Source: Pseudoips prasinana | Lineage: Eukaryota; Arthropoda; Insecta; Lepidoptera; Nolidae | DNA: 64,000 nt | Direction: 5' to 3' | Assembly: GCA_951640165.1 (NCBI GenBank) | Contig: OX621247.1 | Location: 36,921,251 to 36,985,250, forward strand | Part shown: positions 45,001 to 52,530 of the stretch, one piece after another | How the letters are laid out: every line of letters starts with the position of its first letter | Numbering within the stretch: position 1 is the first letter of the stretch | Notes under the pieces: generated by a model | Seen by the model: the letters and a program-made list of their open reading frames with translations, nothing else | Database searches by the model: none | Told to the model about the DNA's origin: nothing | Program-made: the position numbers and the translations under genes

Positions 45001-45204
45001 CTTTCCAGTGTGGTCAACTCCATGCTGGGGAGTGGGGAGGCCTGGGCGGCGGTTGCCTCCTTTTGCGAGAATGTCATGTCGCAAAAGGAGGCGGCGGAGC
45101 GCGCGCGGGAGGATGATCCTCTCGCGCCGCCGCTCCGCAGGCGAAGAAGGGGTGGGAGACGGCGGTTGTACGATCGTCGCCTCCCTCCTTCTGGTGGTGA
45201 TTAG
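42034..45204 (+). CDS. ORF2 of N: endonuclease/reverse transcriptase (1056 aa)
   Basis: Complete. Differences include YVAASWGEIAL, VAWGNSAASCN, RRTDFTPP and an unusual QDLSLSSVVNS. The RT fingers (LMEQ-type SFMEQRFRDLF, FPKIWKEGQ) match A, H and O. STVDALALLRGQVREAVEAGDG matches I and K. From AIVQHWTRDLAS onward it matches A and O. All catalytic motifs and CHDCG...H...C are present. Confidence 0.9.
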   Translation: MGRVEHRILQANTNHCRAAQDLLMQTVAEWLVDVAVVAEPYSVPGRWLGDRDGLVALVSRPATDSPPLSLLERGPGYVAASWGEIALVGVYFSPNRPLRDFEDFLEVLTAVVGRAAPRQVVVVGDLNAKSVAWGNSAASCNVRGRAVEFWAASCGVSLLNRGDVHTCVRQQGGSVVDVSFATPVLAARVVNWRVEMVETLSDHRYVRFDISTQSPRGMARSGQSPFPRWALTRLDRESAQEAAFLEDWLSPPVEGTDVDAAAVRLRGSLTEVCNSSMPRSRRPPPRRAVYWWTVELAGLRAACVEARRAYTRSRRRTSRCQTEEDRLYASYLEAKTVLKSEMCAAEDSAKAEMLEGLDRDPFGRPYKQARSQLRPYGPPLAETLEPALLDGVVRSLFPRRTDFTPPTMNPPLGGVVASPEEEVPPVSVEEFRAGVLSLRAKKTAPGPDGVPARVVAIAASFMEQRFRDLFSACLTAGRFPKIWKEGQLCLLRKEGRPVDSPSAYRPIVLLDEVGKLFEGIIATRLNSQLREVGPDLSDAQFGFRQGRSTVDALALLRGQVREAVEAGDGVLAVSFDIANAFNSVPHSTILEALRYHGVPQYLRVILANYLEDREVLLADRTARIRRYGAESGVPQGSVLGPLLWNIGFDWLLRGTLLQGTSVICYADDTLLVARGRDFREASCLASAGGSLVAGRIRQLGLRVALNKTEAVFFHGPRQRCPPDAHIVVEGVRIGVGAQMKYLGLVLDSRWRFGPHFSGLSTRLLKAADALSWLLPNLGGPKERCRRLYAGILKSMALYGAPIWADSLHRRENATAIRRPQRAIAQRVARAYRSVGFAAACALAGTPPWELEAWVLARVYEWAARRRALGERPAAQERDAVRREARDAIVQHWTRDLASATFGRRTLDALGPVLRDWLERPHGFLSFRLVQVLSGHGCFGTHLHRIQREETPACHDCGAAEDTAQHTLEVCPAWAELRRALTDVVGQDLSLSSVVNSMLGSGEAWAAVASFCENVMSQKEAAERAREDDPLAPPLRRRRRGGRRRLYDRRLPPSGGD

Positions 45205-45551
45205 CGGGCGACAGGCGCGGGGGCGCCTTCGCTCGCATTGCACTAATCACCACCCTCGTCGGGCGGGAACGGCCGAGCACTCACGGTCGTTCCCGGGCCC
45301 CTCCACTTAGGGAGGGGCGTGCGGGCCCCGCTGTAAAGGCGGGCGGTCGTCGGCGGGGGACTGGACGTAAAGGCTGTGCCGGTTTCCCAGTCCTCCTCCA
45401 CACAGACGATGCGGGAGTGCCGCTGGGTTATTTTAGTGGGTATGCCGGAGTAGCCGGAGAGTCCCACATAACCCGTCCATCCCCCAATGGGCGGGTATGC
45501 GTAACGCATTTTTTCCCAGCGCAAACAAAAAAAAAAAAAAAAAAAAAAAAA

Positions 45552-45590
45552 GGTTAGGTTAGGTTAGGTTAGGTTAGGTTAGGTTAGGTT
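45552..45590 (+). repeat. TTAGG spacer N/O, 39 nt
   Basis: Perfect repeats in the common phase. Confidence 0.97.
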
Positions 45591-45742
45591 GGGGAACCAC
45601 CCCACAGTGCTTGCGTCCACGTCGCGTTCCCCGGAAACGTCCCAGTTCTGACCACCGTAACGGAGTGGCAGACTGGGAACGGCTAAAGTGCACTGTGCAT
45701 CGTAGCGATCTTATTGCCTGGAAGCTACGAACTTGAACGGAA

Positions 45743-47857
45743 ATGCCTAAACCCGCGCGGGATGCCCTCGGGCATTTCAAAAAAAAAGGCCCTTCTCAGG
45801 GCCAAACCAAAGGCCCTTCTCAGGGCCAACCAAAAGGCCCTTCTCAGGGCCAACCAAAAGGCCCTTCTCAGGGCCAACGCGACGCGTCGGCGTCGAACGA
45901 AGGCAGAGCCTTCTACGGCGGGAGGGTGGGTGATATGTCGGACGACTCCGACATTGAGTCCATTGCCTCTGATGCCGATTCGATGACGATCGATGATTGT
46001 CGATCGCGATCGGCATCAAGGAAGCGAAAGGACTTCCTGAAAGACGGGTCGGATGGATCCTCGACATCGGGCTCAACGAAGAAGCCTAATAAGAAGGCCC
46101 AAAAGACAATGGCGGACACCCACGATGTGGGTTTGGCAGACGCCCAGCGCCAGTTGAACTTGGCTCAGCGGGAGCGGCTCCAACAAGACTTGGAGGAGCA
46201 GGTGGCGGCTAAAGAGGAACGGGCGCGCGTTGCCCGGGCCAAGTCCGGGTACGGGGCGTCCCGTATTCTGTACGCGGACCACTCCCTGGCTGAACTGAAG
46301 CGGATGGCCGTGGAGGACGAGGAGGTAATCGTCGAGGTTGCCACCAAGTCCTCCCACCTAAAAGGGACTTTTCAGAAGTCCCTTAAATGCCGGGCCGCCA
46401 GCATGCGGGGCATCGTCGATGAGCTGGTGGACCGCAAGGCCAGTGACGAGTCGCGGCAACTGCAGGTGAAAGTGGATCGCCTGCAGTCTGAGGTAAGCCA
46501 GCTGCACCAAAAGCTGGCTGAAGCCACGGCCCGGCCATCCGAAGCTGAGCCCAGACCTGCGGCAGAGGGCCCCGCCCTCTCCTCCGGCCTTGAGGACATC
46601 CTCCGCAAGGTTATGGCGGAGGAGAGGGCGTTTGTTCGTTCCTGCCTGGCGGGAATAGAGGACCGGCTCCTGCCGGCGAAAGTCGTCCGACCGCCGCTTG
46701 CGGCGGACAGAAGGCGAGAGGAGCCGGTGCCTAGCTCCTCGAGGGAGGACGCCCTTCTCCCTTCCACCACCCCGACCAACCAGCAGGGCTGGATGAAGGT
46801 GGTCGGTAAGGGGAAGGGCAAGGGCAAAGGGACGGCAGCTGTCGTCCCTGCCGTTCCCGCCACCACCACTCCCAGCCAGTCGCAGCCGACTGGCAAAGGG
46901 AAAGGGAAGGGGAAGGGGAAGAGAACCCCTCCAGCCCCAGCCGTCCCCACCACCACCCCTGCTGGTCAGTCGACCGGCACGGGAAAGGGGAAAGGGAAGA
47001 GTTCCCCCCCAGCCGGTGCCAAGAGGAACCTGGTTCCTCCCAAAACCGCAGCCGTCGTGATGACGCTCACCGCGGAGGCTGCGGAGCGGGGCGAGACATA
47101 CGCGTCCGTAATGTTGCGGGCGCGTGCCAATGCCGATCCAACCAAACTGGGGATCGGCAAAGTCTCGTGCCGCCGGACACAGGCTGGGGCTCGTATCTTC
47201 GAGTTCCCCGGTGCTGAGGGCGGGAAACACGCCGACCTCTTCGCAGCTAAGCTGCAAGAGGTCATTGCGGACGCGGCGAAGGTGGCCAGGCCGGTGAAGT
47301 CGGCGGCCATCGAGGTGACGGATCTGGACGACTCCGTCACCAAGGAGGAGGTGGTGGCAGCAGTCGCAGCCATTGGGGGCTGCGAAGTCGCAGCGGTGCA
47401 GGGCGGGGGCATCAGGCCCGGGCGCGGCGGCATGGGCACTATTCGCCTGGAGTGCCCAGTCGCCGCTGCCAAAGCCGTCCTCGAGAAGGGACGGCTCACC
47501 GTCGGGTTCAGCTCGGCGGCGGTCCGGGCCCTTGAGGTCCTGCCGTTGAGGTGTTACCGGTGCTTCGGCATCGGTCACACCCGGGCCCTCTGTCCGTCCA
47601 GTGTCGACAGGGCGGACAGCTGCTACCGCTGCGGCAAGGAGGGGCACAAAGCCGCCTCCTGCGAGGCCACCGCACCGCACTGCGCGGTGTGTGCCGCCAG
47701 TGGCCGCCCTGCGGGCCACATTATGAAGGGGAGGAATTGTATTCCTCCCCTTAAGAAGGGCAAAGTGCAGGCGCCGACCCGGCCTGTCGCTGCCACCGCC
47801 ACCCCAGTAGCTGGGACCTCGGCGGCTGTGGAGGAGGAGAGTGCGATGTTCGATTAA
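45743..47857 (+). CDS. ORF1 of O: gag-like protein (704 aa)
   Basis: Starts MPKPARDALGHFKKKG, with K for V before KK. Four repeat units, the first linked by AAACCAAA (KGPSQGQTK). The middle (AGAKRNLVPPK, GAEGGKHADLF) matches F, and the end (CIPPLKKGKVQ...VEEESAMFD) matches H. LNLAQRERLQQDLEEQVAAKEE is private. Three zinc knuckles are intact. Confidence 0.9.
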   Translation: MPKPARDALGHFKKKGPSQGQTKGPSQGQPKGPSQGQPKGPSQGQRDASASNEGRAFYGGRVGDMSDDSDIESIASDADSMTIDDCRSRSASRKRKDFLKDGSDGSSTSGSTKKPNKKAQKTMADTHDVGLADAQRQLNLAQRERLQQDLEEQVAAKEERARVARAKSGYGASRILYADHSLAELKRMAVEDEEVIVEVATKSSHLKGTFQKSLKCRAASMRGIVDELVDRKASDESRQLQVKVDRLQSEVSQLHQKLAEATARPSEAEPRPAAEGPALSSGLEDILRKVMAEERAFVRSCLAGIEDRLLPAKVVRPPLAADRRREEPVPSSSREDALLPSTTPTNQQGWMKVVGKGKGKGKGTAAVVPAVPATTTPSQSQPTGKGKGKGKGKRTPPAPAVPTTTPAGQSTGTGKGKGKSSPPAGAKRNLVPPKTAAVVMTLTAEAAERGETYASVMLRARANADPTKLGIGKVSCRRTQAGARIFEFPGAEGGKHADLFAAKLQEVIADAAKVARPVKSAAIEVTDLDDSVTKEEVVAAVAAIGGCEVAAVQGGGIRPGRGGMGTIRLECPVAAAKAVLEKGRLTVGFSSAAVRALEVLPLRCYRCFGIGHTRALCPSSVDRADSCYRCGKEGHKAASCEATAPHCAVCAASGRPAGHIMKGRNCIPPLKKGKVQAPTRPVAATATPVAGTSAAVEEESAMFD
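45788..45875 (+). repeat. 24-bp coding minisatellite in ORF1 of O, 4 units
   Basis: Four units. The first linker reads AAACCAAA. Confidence 0.95.
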
Positions 47858-50800
47858 TGGGTAGAGTCGAACATCGCATCCTCCAGGCGAACACCAACCA
47901 CTGCAGAGCGGCACAGGATCTGCTGATGCAGACTGTGGCCGAGTGGTTGGTGGACGTGGCGGTGGTCGCCGAGCCGTACTCGGTACCTGGCCGTTGGCTG
48001 GGTGATCGGGACGGCTTGGTGGCGTTGGTGTCGCGGCCTGCCACGGACTCCCCTCCCCTCTCGCTTTTAGAGAGGGGTCCGGGATACGTGGCCGCCGCGT
48101 GGGGAGAAATAGCCCTGGTCGGGGTCTATTTCTCCCCAAACCGCCCTCTAAGGGACTTCGAGAACTTTCTCGAGGTCCTAACGGCAGTCGTCGGGAGGGC
48201 GGCACCACGTCAGGTCGTCATACTGGGCGACCTGAACGCCAAGGCGGTGGCCTGGGGCAACCCAGCGGCGTCCTGCAACGTCCGGGGGCACGCCGTCGAA
48301 TTTTGGTCGGCTTCGTGCGGCGTGTCCCTCCTGAACAGGGGGGATGTTCACACGTGTGTGCGGCAACGGGGAGGGTCAGTGGTGGACGTATCGTTCGCCA
48401 CCCCCGTTCTAGCCGCCCGCGTCGTGAACTGGCGGGTGGAGATGGTGGAGACCCTGTCGGACCACCGATATGTGCGGTTCGACATCTCCACCCAGAGCCC
48501 GCGGGGGGGGGGGATGGCCCGCTCGGGCCAATCACCCTTCCCGCGGTGGGCTCTCACCCGCCTGGACCGGGAGTCAGCCCAGGAGGCGGCGTTCCTCGAG
48601 GACTGGCTCTCGCCCCCTGTGGAGGGCACGGACGTGGACGCCGCAGCGGTTCGGCTGCGGGGGTCCCTGACCGAGGTGTGCAACTCCAGCATGCCTCGGT
48701 CTCGCCGTCCGCCTCCCCGTCGCGCCGTTTATTGGTGGACGGTGGAGCTGGCGGGGCTCCGGGCCGCGTGCGTGGAGGCCAGGAGGGCCTACACGCGGAG
48801 TCGGCGGCGCACCAGCCGATGTCAGGCTGAGGAGGACCGCCTCTACGCCTCTTACCTAGAGGCAAAGACGGTCCTCAAGTCGGAAATGTGCGCCGCCGAG
48901 GACTCGGCAAAGGCCGAGATGCTGGAGGGCCTCGACAGGGATCCGTTTGGGAGGCCGTATAAGCAGGCGCGGAGCCAGCTGCGCCCTTACGGTCCCCCAC
49001 TAACGGAGACCCTAGAGCCGGCGTTGCTGGATGGGGTGGTCCGGTCACTGTTTCCGCGCAGGACCGAATTCACCCCACCAACGATGAACCCCCCACTGGG
49101 GGGGGTGGTGGCTTCGCCGGAGGAGGAGGTCCCTCCAGTATCGGTGGAGGAACTTCGCGCGGGGGTTCTGTCCCTCCGCGCGAAGAAGACGGCCCCTGGA
49201 CCGGATGGTGTCCCCGCACGGGTGGTGGCCATCGCGGCGTCCCTCATGGAGGAGAGGTTTCGGGACCTCTTCAGCGCGTGCCTGACGGCTGGGAGGTTCC
49301 CGAAGATCTGGAAGGAGGGGCAGCTTTGCCTGCTCCGGAAGGAGGGACGCCCGGTGGACTCCCCCTCGGCATACCGGCCCATCGTTCTGCTCGATGAGGT
49401 CGGTAAATTGTTCGAGGGGATCATCGCCACCCGGCTTAATAGCCAGTTGCGGGAGGTAGGGCCAGACCTGTCGGACGCCCAGTTCGGGTTTCGACAGGGG
49501 CGTTCGACGGTTGACGCGGTGGCCCTACTCAGGGGCCAAGTGCAGGAGGCGGTTAGAGCTGGGGACGGAGTGTTGGCGGTGTCGTTCGACATCGCAAACG
49601 CCTTCAACTCCGTGCCCCACTCGACCATATTGGAGGCACTCCGGTACCACGGAGTGCCCCAATATCTGCGAGTGATCCTGGCCAACTACCTGGAGGACCG
49701 GGAGGTCCTCCTGGCGGACAGGACGGCCAGGATCAGGCGCTACGGCGCGGAGTCCGGTGTTCCACAAGGCTCGGTGCTAGGGCCCCTCTTGTGGAACATC
49801 GGATTCGATTGGCTCCTGCGGGGCACCCTCCTCCAGGGCACGAGTGTCATCTGCTACGCGGATGACACTCTCCTCGTTGCCCGGGGGAGGGACTTTCGGG
49901 AGGCGGCCTGTTTGGCCTCGGCTGGCGGATCCTTAGTGGCAGGTAGGATCCGCCAGCTTGGTTTGAGGGTAGCGCTGAACAAGACCGAGGCCGTGTTCTT
50001 TCACGGGCCTCGGCAGCGCTGCCCTCCTGACGCCCACATCGTGGTGGAGGGCGTCCGGATAGGGGTCGGGGCCCAGATGAAGTATCTGGGCCTCGTGCTG
50101 GATAGCAGGTGGCGCTTCGGCCCGCACTTCAGCGGGCTGTCGACGCGCCTGCTGAAAGCCGCGGACGCCCTCTCATGGCTCCTCCCAAACCTGGGAGGGC
50201 CGAAGGAGCGATGCCGGCGCCTCTATGCCGGCATCCTCAAGAGCATGGCCCTTTACGGGGCACCCATCTGGGCGGACTCCCTCCACAGGAGGGAGAATGC
50301 AACCGCCATCCGCAGGCCCCAACGGGCCATTGCACAGCGGGTGGCGAGGGCCTACCGCTCAGTGGGTTTTGCGGCGGCGTGCGCTCTGGCCGGCACCCCT
50401 CCCTGGGAATTGGAGGCATGGGTGCTCGCCAGAGTGTACGAATGGGCGGCGCGGCGTAGGGCGCTGGGTGAGCGCCCCGCCGCGCAAGAGCGGGATGCCG
50501 TGCGGCGGGAGGCGAGGGACGCCATCGTCCAACACTGGACACGGGACCTCGCCTCCGCCACCTTTGGACGCCGGACGCTGGACGCGCTCGGTCCAGTCCT
50601 GCGGGACTGGCTCGAGCGCCCCCACGGTTTCCTCTCTTTCCGTCTGGTGCAGGTGTTGTCCGGGCATGGCTGCTTCGGAACGCACCTGCATCGGATCCAG
50701 AGGGAGGAAACCCCGGCGTGCCACGATTGTGGAGCCGCGGAGGACACGGCGCAGCACACCCTCGAGGTGTGCCCAGCCTGGGCTGAGCTGCGCCGTGCCC

Positions 50801-51033
50801 TGACAGATGTGGTCGGGCAGGACCTCTCACTTCCCAGTGTGGTCAACTCCATGCTGGGGAGTGGGGAGGCCTGGGCGGCAGTTGCCTCCTTTTGCGAGAA
50901 TGTCATGTCGCAAAAGGAGGCGGCGGAGCGCGCGCGGGAGGACGATCCTCTCGCGCCGCCGCTCCGCAGGCGAAGAAGGGGTGGGAGACGGCGGTTGTAC
51001 GATCGTCGCCTCCCTCCTTCTGGTGGTGATTAG
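47857..51033 (+). CDS. ORF2 of O: endonuclease/reverse transcriptase (1058 aa)
   Basis: Two residues longer than the other six because six extra G give PRGGGMARS just after the endonuclease domain (SDHRYVRFDISTQSPRG). This G run is shared only with A. The insert is in frame and lies between domains, so function may be unaffected. All endonuclease, RT and zinc motifs are as in F. The ATG overlaps the ORF1 stop. Confidence 0.9.
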   Translation: MGRVEHRILQANTNHCRAAQDLLMQTVAEWLVDVAVVAEPYSVPGRWLGDRDGLVALVSRPATDSPPLSLLERGPGYVAAAWGEIALVGVYFSPNRPLRDFENFLEVLTAVVGRAAPRQVVILGDLNAKAVAWGNPAASCNVRGHAVEFWSASCGVSLLNRGDVHTCVRQRGGSVVDVSFATPVLAARVVNWRVEMVETLSDHRYVRFDISTQSPRGGGMARSGQSPFPRWALTRLDRESAQEAAFLEDWLSPPVEGTDVDAAAVRLRGSLTEVCNSSMPRSRRPPPRRAVYWWTVELAGLRAACVEARRAYTRSRRRTSRCQAEEDRLYASYLEAKTVLKSEMCAAEDSAKAEMLEGLDRDPFGRPYKQARSQLRPYGPPLTETLEPALLDGVVRSLFPRRTEFTPPTMNPPLGGVVASPEEEVPPVSVEELRAGVLSLRAKKTAPGPDGVPARVVAIAASLMEERFRDLFSACLTAGRFPKIWKEGQLCLLRKEGRPVDSPSAYRPIVLLDEVGKLFEGIIATRLNSQLREVGPDLSDAQFGFRQGRSTVDAVALLRGQVQEAVRAGDGVLAVSFDIANAFNSVPHSTILEALRYHGVPQYLRVILANYLEDREVLLADRTARIRRYGAESGVPQGSVLGPLLWNIGFDWLLRGTLLQGTSVICYADDTLLVARGRDFREAACLASAGGSLVAGRIRQLGLRVALNKTEAVFFHGPRQRCPPDAHIVVEGVRIGVGAQMKYLGLVLDSRWRFGPHFSGLSTRLLKAADALSWLLPNLGGPKERCRRLYAGILKSMALYGAPIWADSLHRRENATAIRRPQRAIAQRVARAYRSVGFAAACALAGTPPWELEAWVLARVYEWAARRRALGERPAAQERDAVRREARDAIVQHWTRDLASATFGRRTLDALGPVLRDWLERPHGFLSFRLVQVLSGHGCFGTHLHRIQREETPACHDCGAAEDTAQHTLEVCPAWAELRRALTDVVGQDLSLPSVVNSMLGSGEAWAAVASFCENVMSQKEAAERAREDDPLAPPLRRRRRGGRRRLYDRRLPPSGGD

Positions 51034-51378
51034 CGGGCGACAGGCGCGGGGGCGCCTTCGCTCGCATTGCAGTAATCACCACCCTCGTCGGGCGGGAACG
51101 GCCTAGCACTCGTGGTCGTTCCCGGGCCCCTCCACTTAGGAAGGGGCGTGTGGGCCCCGCTGTAAAGGCGGGCGGTCGTCGGTGGGGGACTGGACGTAAA
51201 GGCTGTGCCGGTTTCCCAGTCCCCCTCCAAACAGACGATGCGGGAGTGCCGCTGGGTTATTTTAGTGGGTATGCCGGAGTAGCCGGAGAGTCCCACATAA
51301 CCCGTCCATCCCCCAATGGGCGGGTATGCGTAACGCATTTTTTCCCAGCGCAAACAAAAAAAAAAAAAAAAAAAAAAA

Positions 51379-51457
51379 GGTTAGGTTAGGTTAGGTTAGG
51401 TTAGGTTAGGTTAGGTTAGGTTAGGTTAGGTTAGGTTAGGTTAGGTTAGGTTAGGTT
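51379..51457 (+). repeat. TTAGG spacer O/P, 79 nt
   Basis: About sixteen perfect repeats. The first base of P may be the A of the next repeat. Confidence 0.95.
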
Positions 51458-51710
51458 ACTCCCGCCGTTTGATCTCCTGGCGGCAGTCGACGCGACGGTC
51501 TTCACCGAAATCCGCGTCCGCCGGGAGAGCGGTGAGGCGCCAGAGCAGACGCTCGTTGCCTACAGGCGGGAAGCACACCGGCGCGTACTTGTACAGTGGC
51601 GCGCGCGGCTAGAATTGCCGCGGAACGCGCGCCAGCGTGCCGTCGGTGCCATCCTGCCTTACCTCGAAGCCTGGATGGGGAGGAGGGAGGGTAACGTCAC
51701 CTACAGACTG

Positions 51711-51755
51711 ACTCAGATACTCACCGGACACGGGTGTTTCGGTGAGTACCTGAGT
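51711..51755 (+). other. Predicted RNA hairpin inside family 3 ORF2
   Basis: ACT-CAG-ATA-CTC-ACC opposite GGT-GAG-TAC-CTG-AGT, with one A-C mismatch. Same register as in M. Confidence 0.7.
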
Positions 51756-51952
51756 CGGATCGGCCGAGAAGCGACGACACAGTGTCACCACTGCGGTAGC
51801 GACCTGGACTCAGCCCAACACACTCTAGAAGAGTGCCCGGCCTGGGAGGTCGAGAGGCGAGTCCTGGTCGCTGAGATCGGACGGGATCTTTCGCCGCCGG
51901 CAGTCGTCTATGCGATGCTGGCAGGCGACTCCACCACATGGGACGCCGTGGT

Positions 51953-51986
51953 CTCCTTCTGCGAAGCAGTCATGCTCCAGAAGGAG
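51953..51986 (+). other. Predicted RNA hairpin near family 3 ORF2 end
   Basis: CTCCTTCTG (51953-51961) pairs with CAGAAGGAG (51978-51986). Confidence 0.65.
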
Positions 51987-52332
51987 GCCGCCGAGCGGGA
52001 TCGGGAGCGAGTCGACCCCGCTCGTAGACGGAGGAGGCGTCGGGGCGGCGGCGGCAGCCGTTAGCCCTACTCCCCTCGGGGTTGCGGTGGCAGTATGAGA
52101 AGTGTCCTCTACTGCCGCCACGTGCAAGCAGCCCCGGGAAGACAGCGAACTGTTTGTGGCGCAGTCGCTGTGCCGTACTGGCAGGAGTCGGCAAAATGGG
52201 GAGGGCAACCCACAGCTCTCCCCGGGTGCGTGTCCCGACCATCTGGGACACGGCGCAAAAAGGGGGGCACCGGAGCAGCATACCCGCGTTCCCGGGGCTC
52301 CCCCTATCAGGCGCCAGAAGAAGTCCACGGCA

Positions 52333-52404
52333 GGTTAGGTTTAGTCGGTGCGAGTCCGACATACCCACCCGCAGACACTTTTTGCGGGTGGCATGCATTA
52401 GCAT
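52333..52404 (+). promoter_or_regulatory. 3' UTR hairpin module of family 3 with telomere-like leader
   Basis: GTCGG (52344-52348)/CCGAC (52356-52360); CACCCGC (52366-52372)/GCGGGTG (52384-52390); ATGC/GCAT (52393-52404). The order and spacing match families 1 and 2, but the first stem has a swapped base pair. GGTTAGGTTTAG precedes it. Confidence 0.65.
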
Positions 52405-52442
52405 TCCCCCTGCCTTATCAAAAAAAAAAAAAAAAAAAAAAA

Positions 52443-52530
52443 GGTTAGGTTAGGTTAGGTTAGGTTAGGTTAGGTTAGGTTAGGTTAGGTTAGGTTAGGT
52501 TAGGTTAGGTTAGGTTAGGTTAGGTTAGGT
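52443..52530 (+). repeat. TTAGG spacer P/Q, 88 nt
   Basis: Perfect repeats ending GGT before a T run. The missing final T is merged with the poly(T) of Q. This is the only spacer bounded by two elements that converge 3' end to 3' end. Confidence 0.96.

Larger units (their letters stand above)
39776..45551 (+). mobile_element. Element N: full-length SART-like family 1 retrotransposon (copy 6)
   Basis: 5' UTR 39776-39928. The second hairpin carries a paired change: C at 39832 and G at 39857, where the other copies have T and A. The pre-AUG hairpin is CGTAAC (39886-39891)/GTTACG (39910-39915). Poly(A) is 25 nt. The ORF2 end (GSGEAW) groups with A and O. Confidence 0.93.
45591..51378 (+). mobile_element. 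Element O: full-length SART-like family 1 retrotransposon (copy 7)
   Basis: 5' UTR 45591-45742 with the CGTAGC (45701-45706)/GCTACG (45724-45729) hairpin, both ORFs, 3' UTR and a 23-nt poly(A). From 47938 to its poly(A) it appears identical to element A. It is the full-length copy nearest the chromosome end. Confidence 0.93.
51459..52064 (+). pseudogene. Family 3 ORF2 C-terminal remnant in element P
   Basis: 201 in-frame codons from the truncation point (L-P-P-F-D-L-L-A-A-V-D) to TAG. It contains TQILTGHGCFGEYLSRI, CHHCGSDLDSAQHTLEEC (CCHC), VSFCEAVMLQKEAAERD and RRRRRRGGGGSR. Closest in the window to M, more distant from family 1. The ATG at 51615 is internal and not a real start. No catalytic domains. 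Confidence 0.87.
51458..52442 (+). mobile_element. Element P: 5'-truncated SART-like family 3 element
   Basis: Related to M at protein level but with a different 3' UTR (52065-52419) that shares only the hairpin module with families 1 and 2. The end CTGCCTTATC is followed by a 23-nt poly(A). A telomere-like GGTTAGGTTTAG lies at 52333-52344 immediately before the module. Confidence 0.87.

Noticed and set aside
46358..48208. Long minus-strand open frame (616 codons) across ORF1/ORF2 of O, with a similar one at 20356-21804
   Set aside because: It lies antisense to intact ORFs. GC-rich codon use removes stops from the opposite strand, and the translation has no recognisable domain. The same shadow breaks up in other copies.
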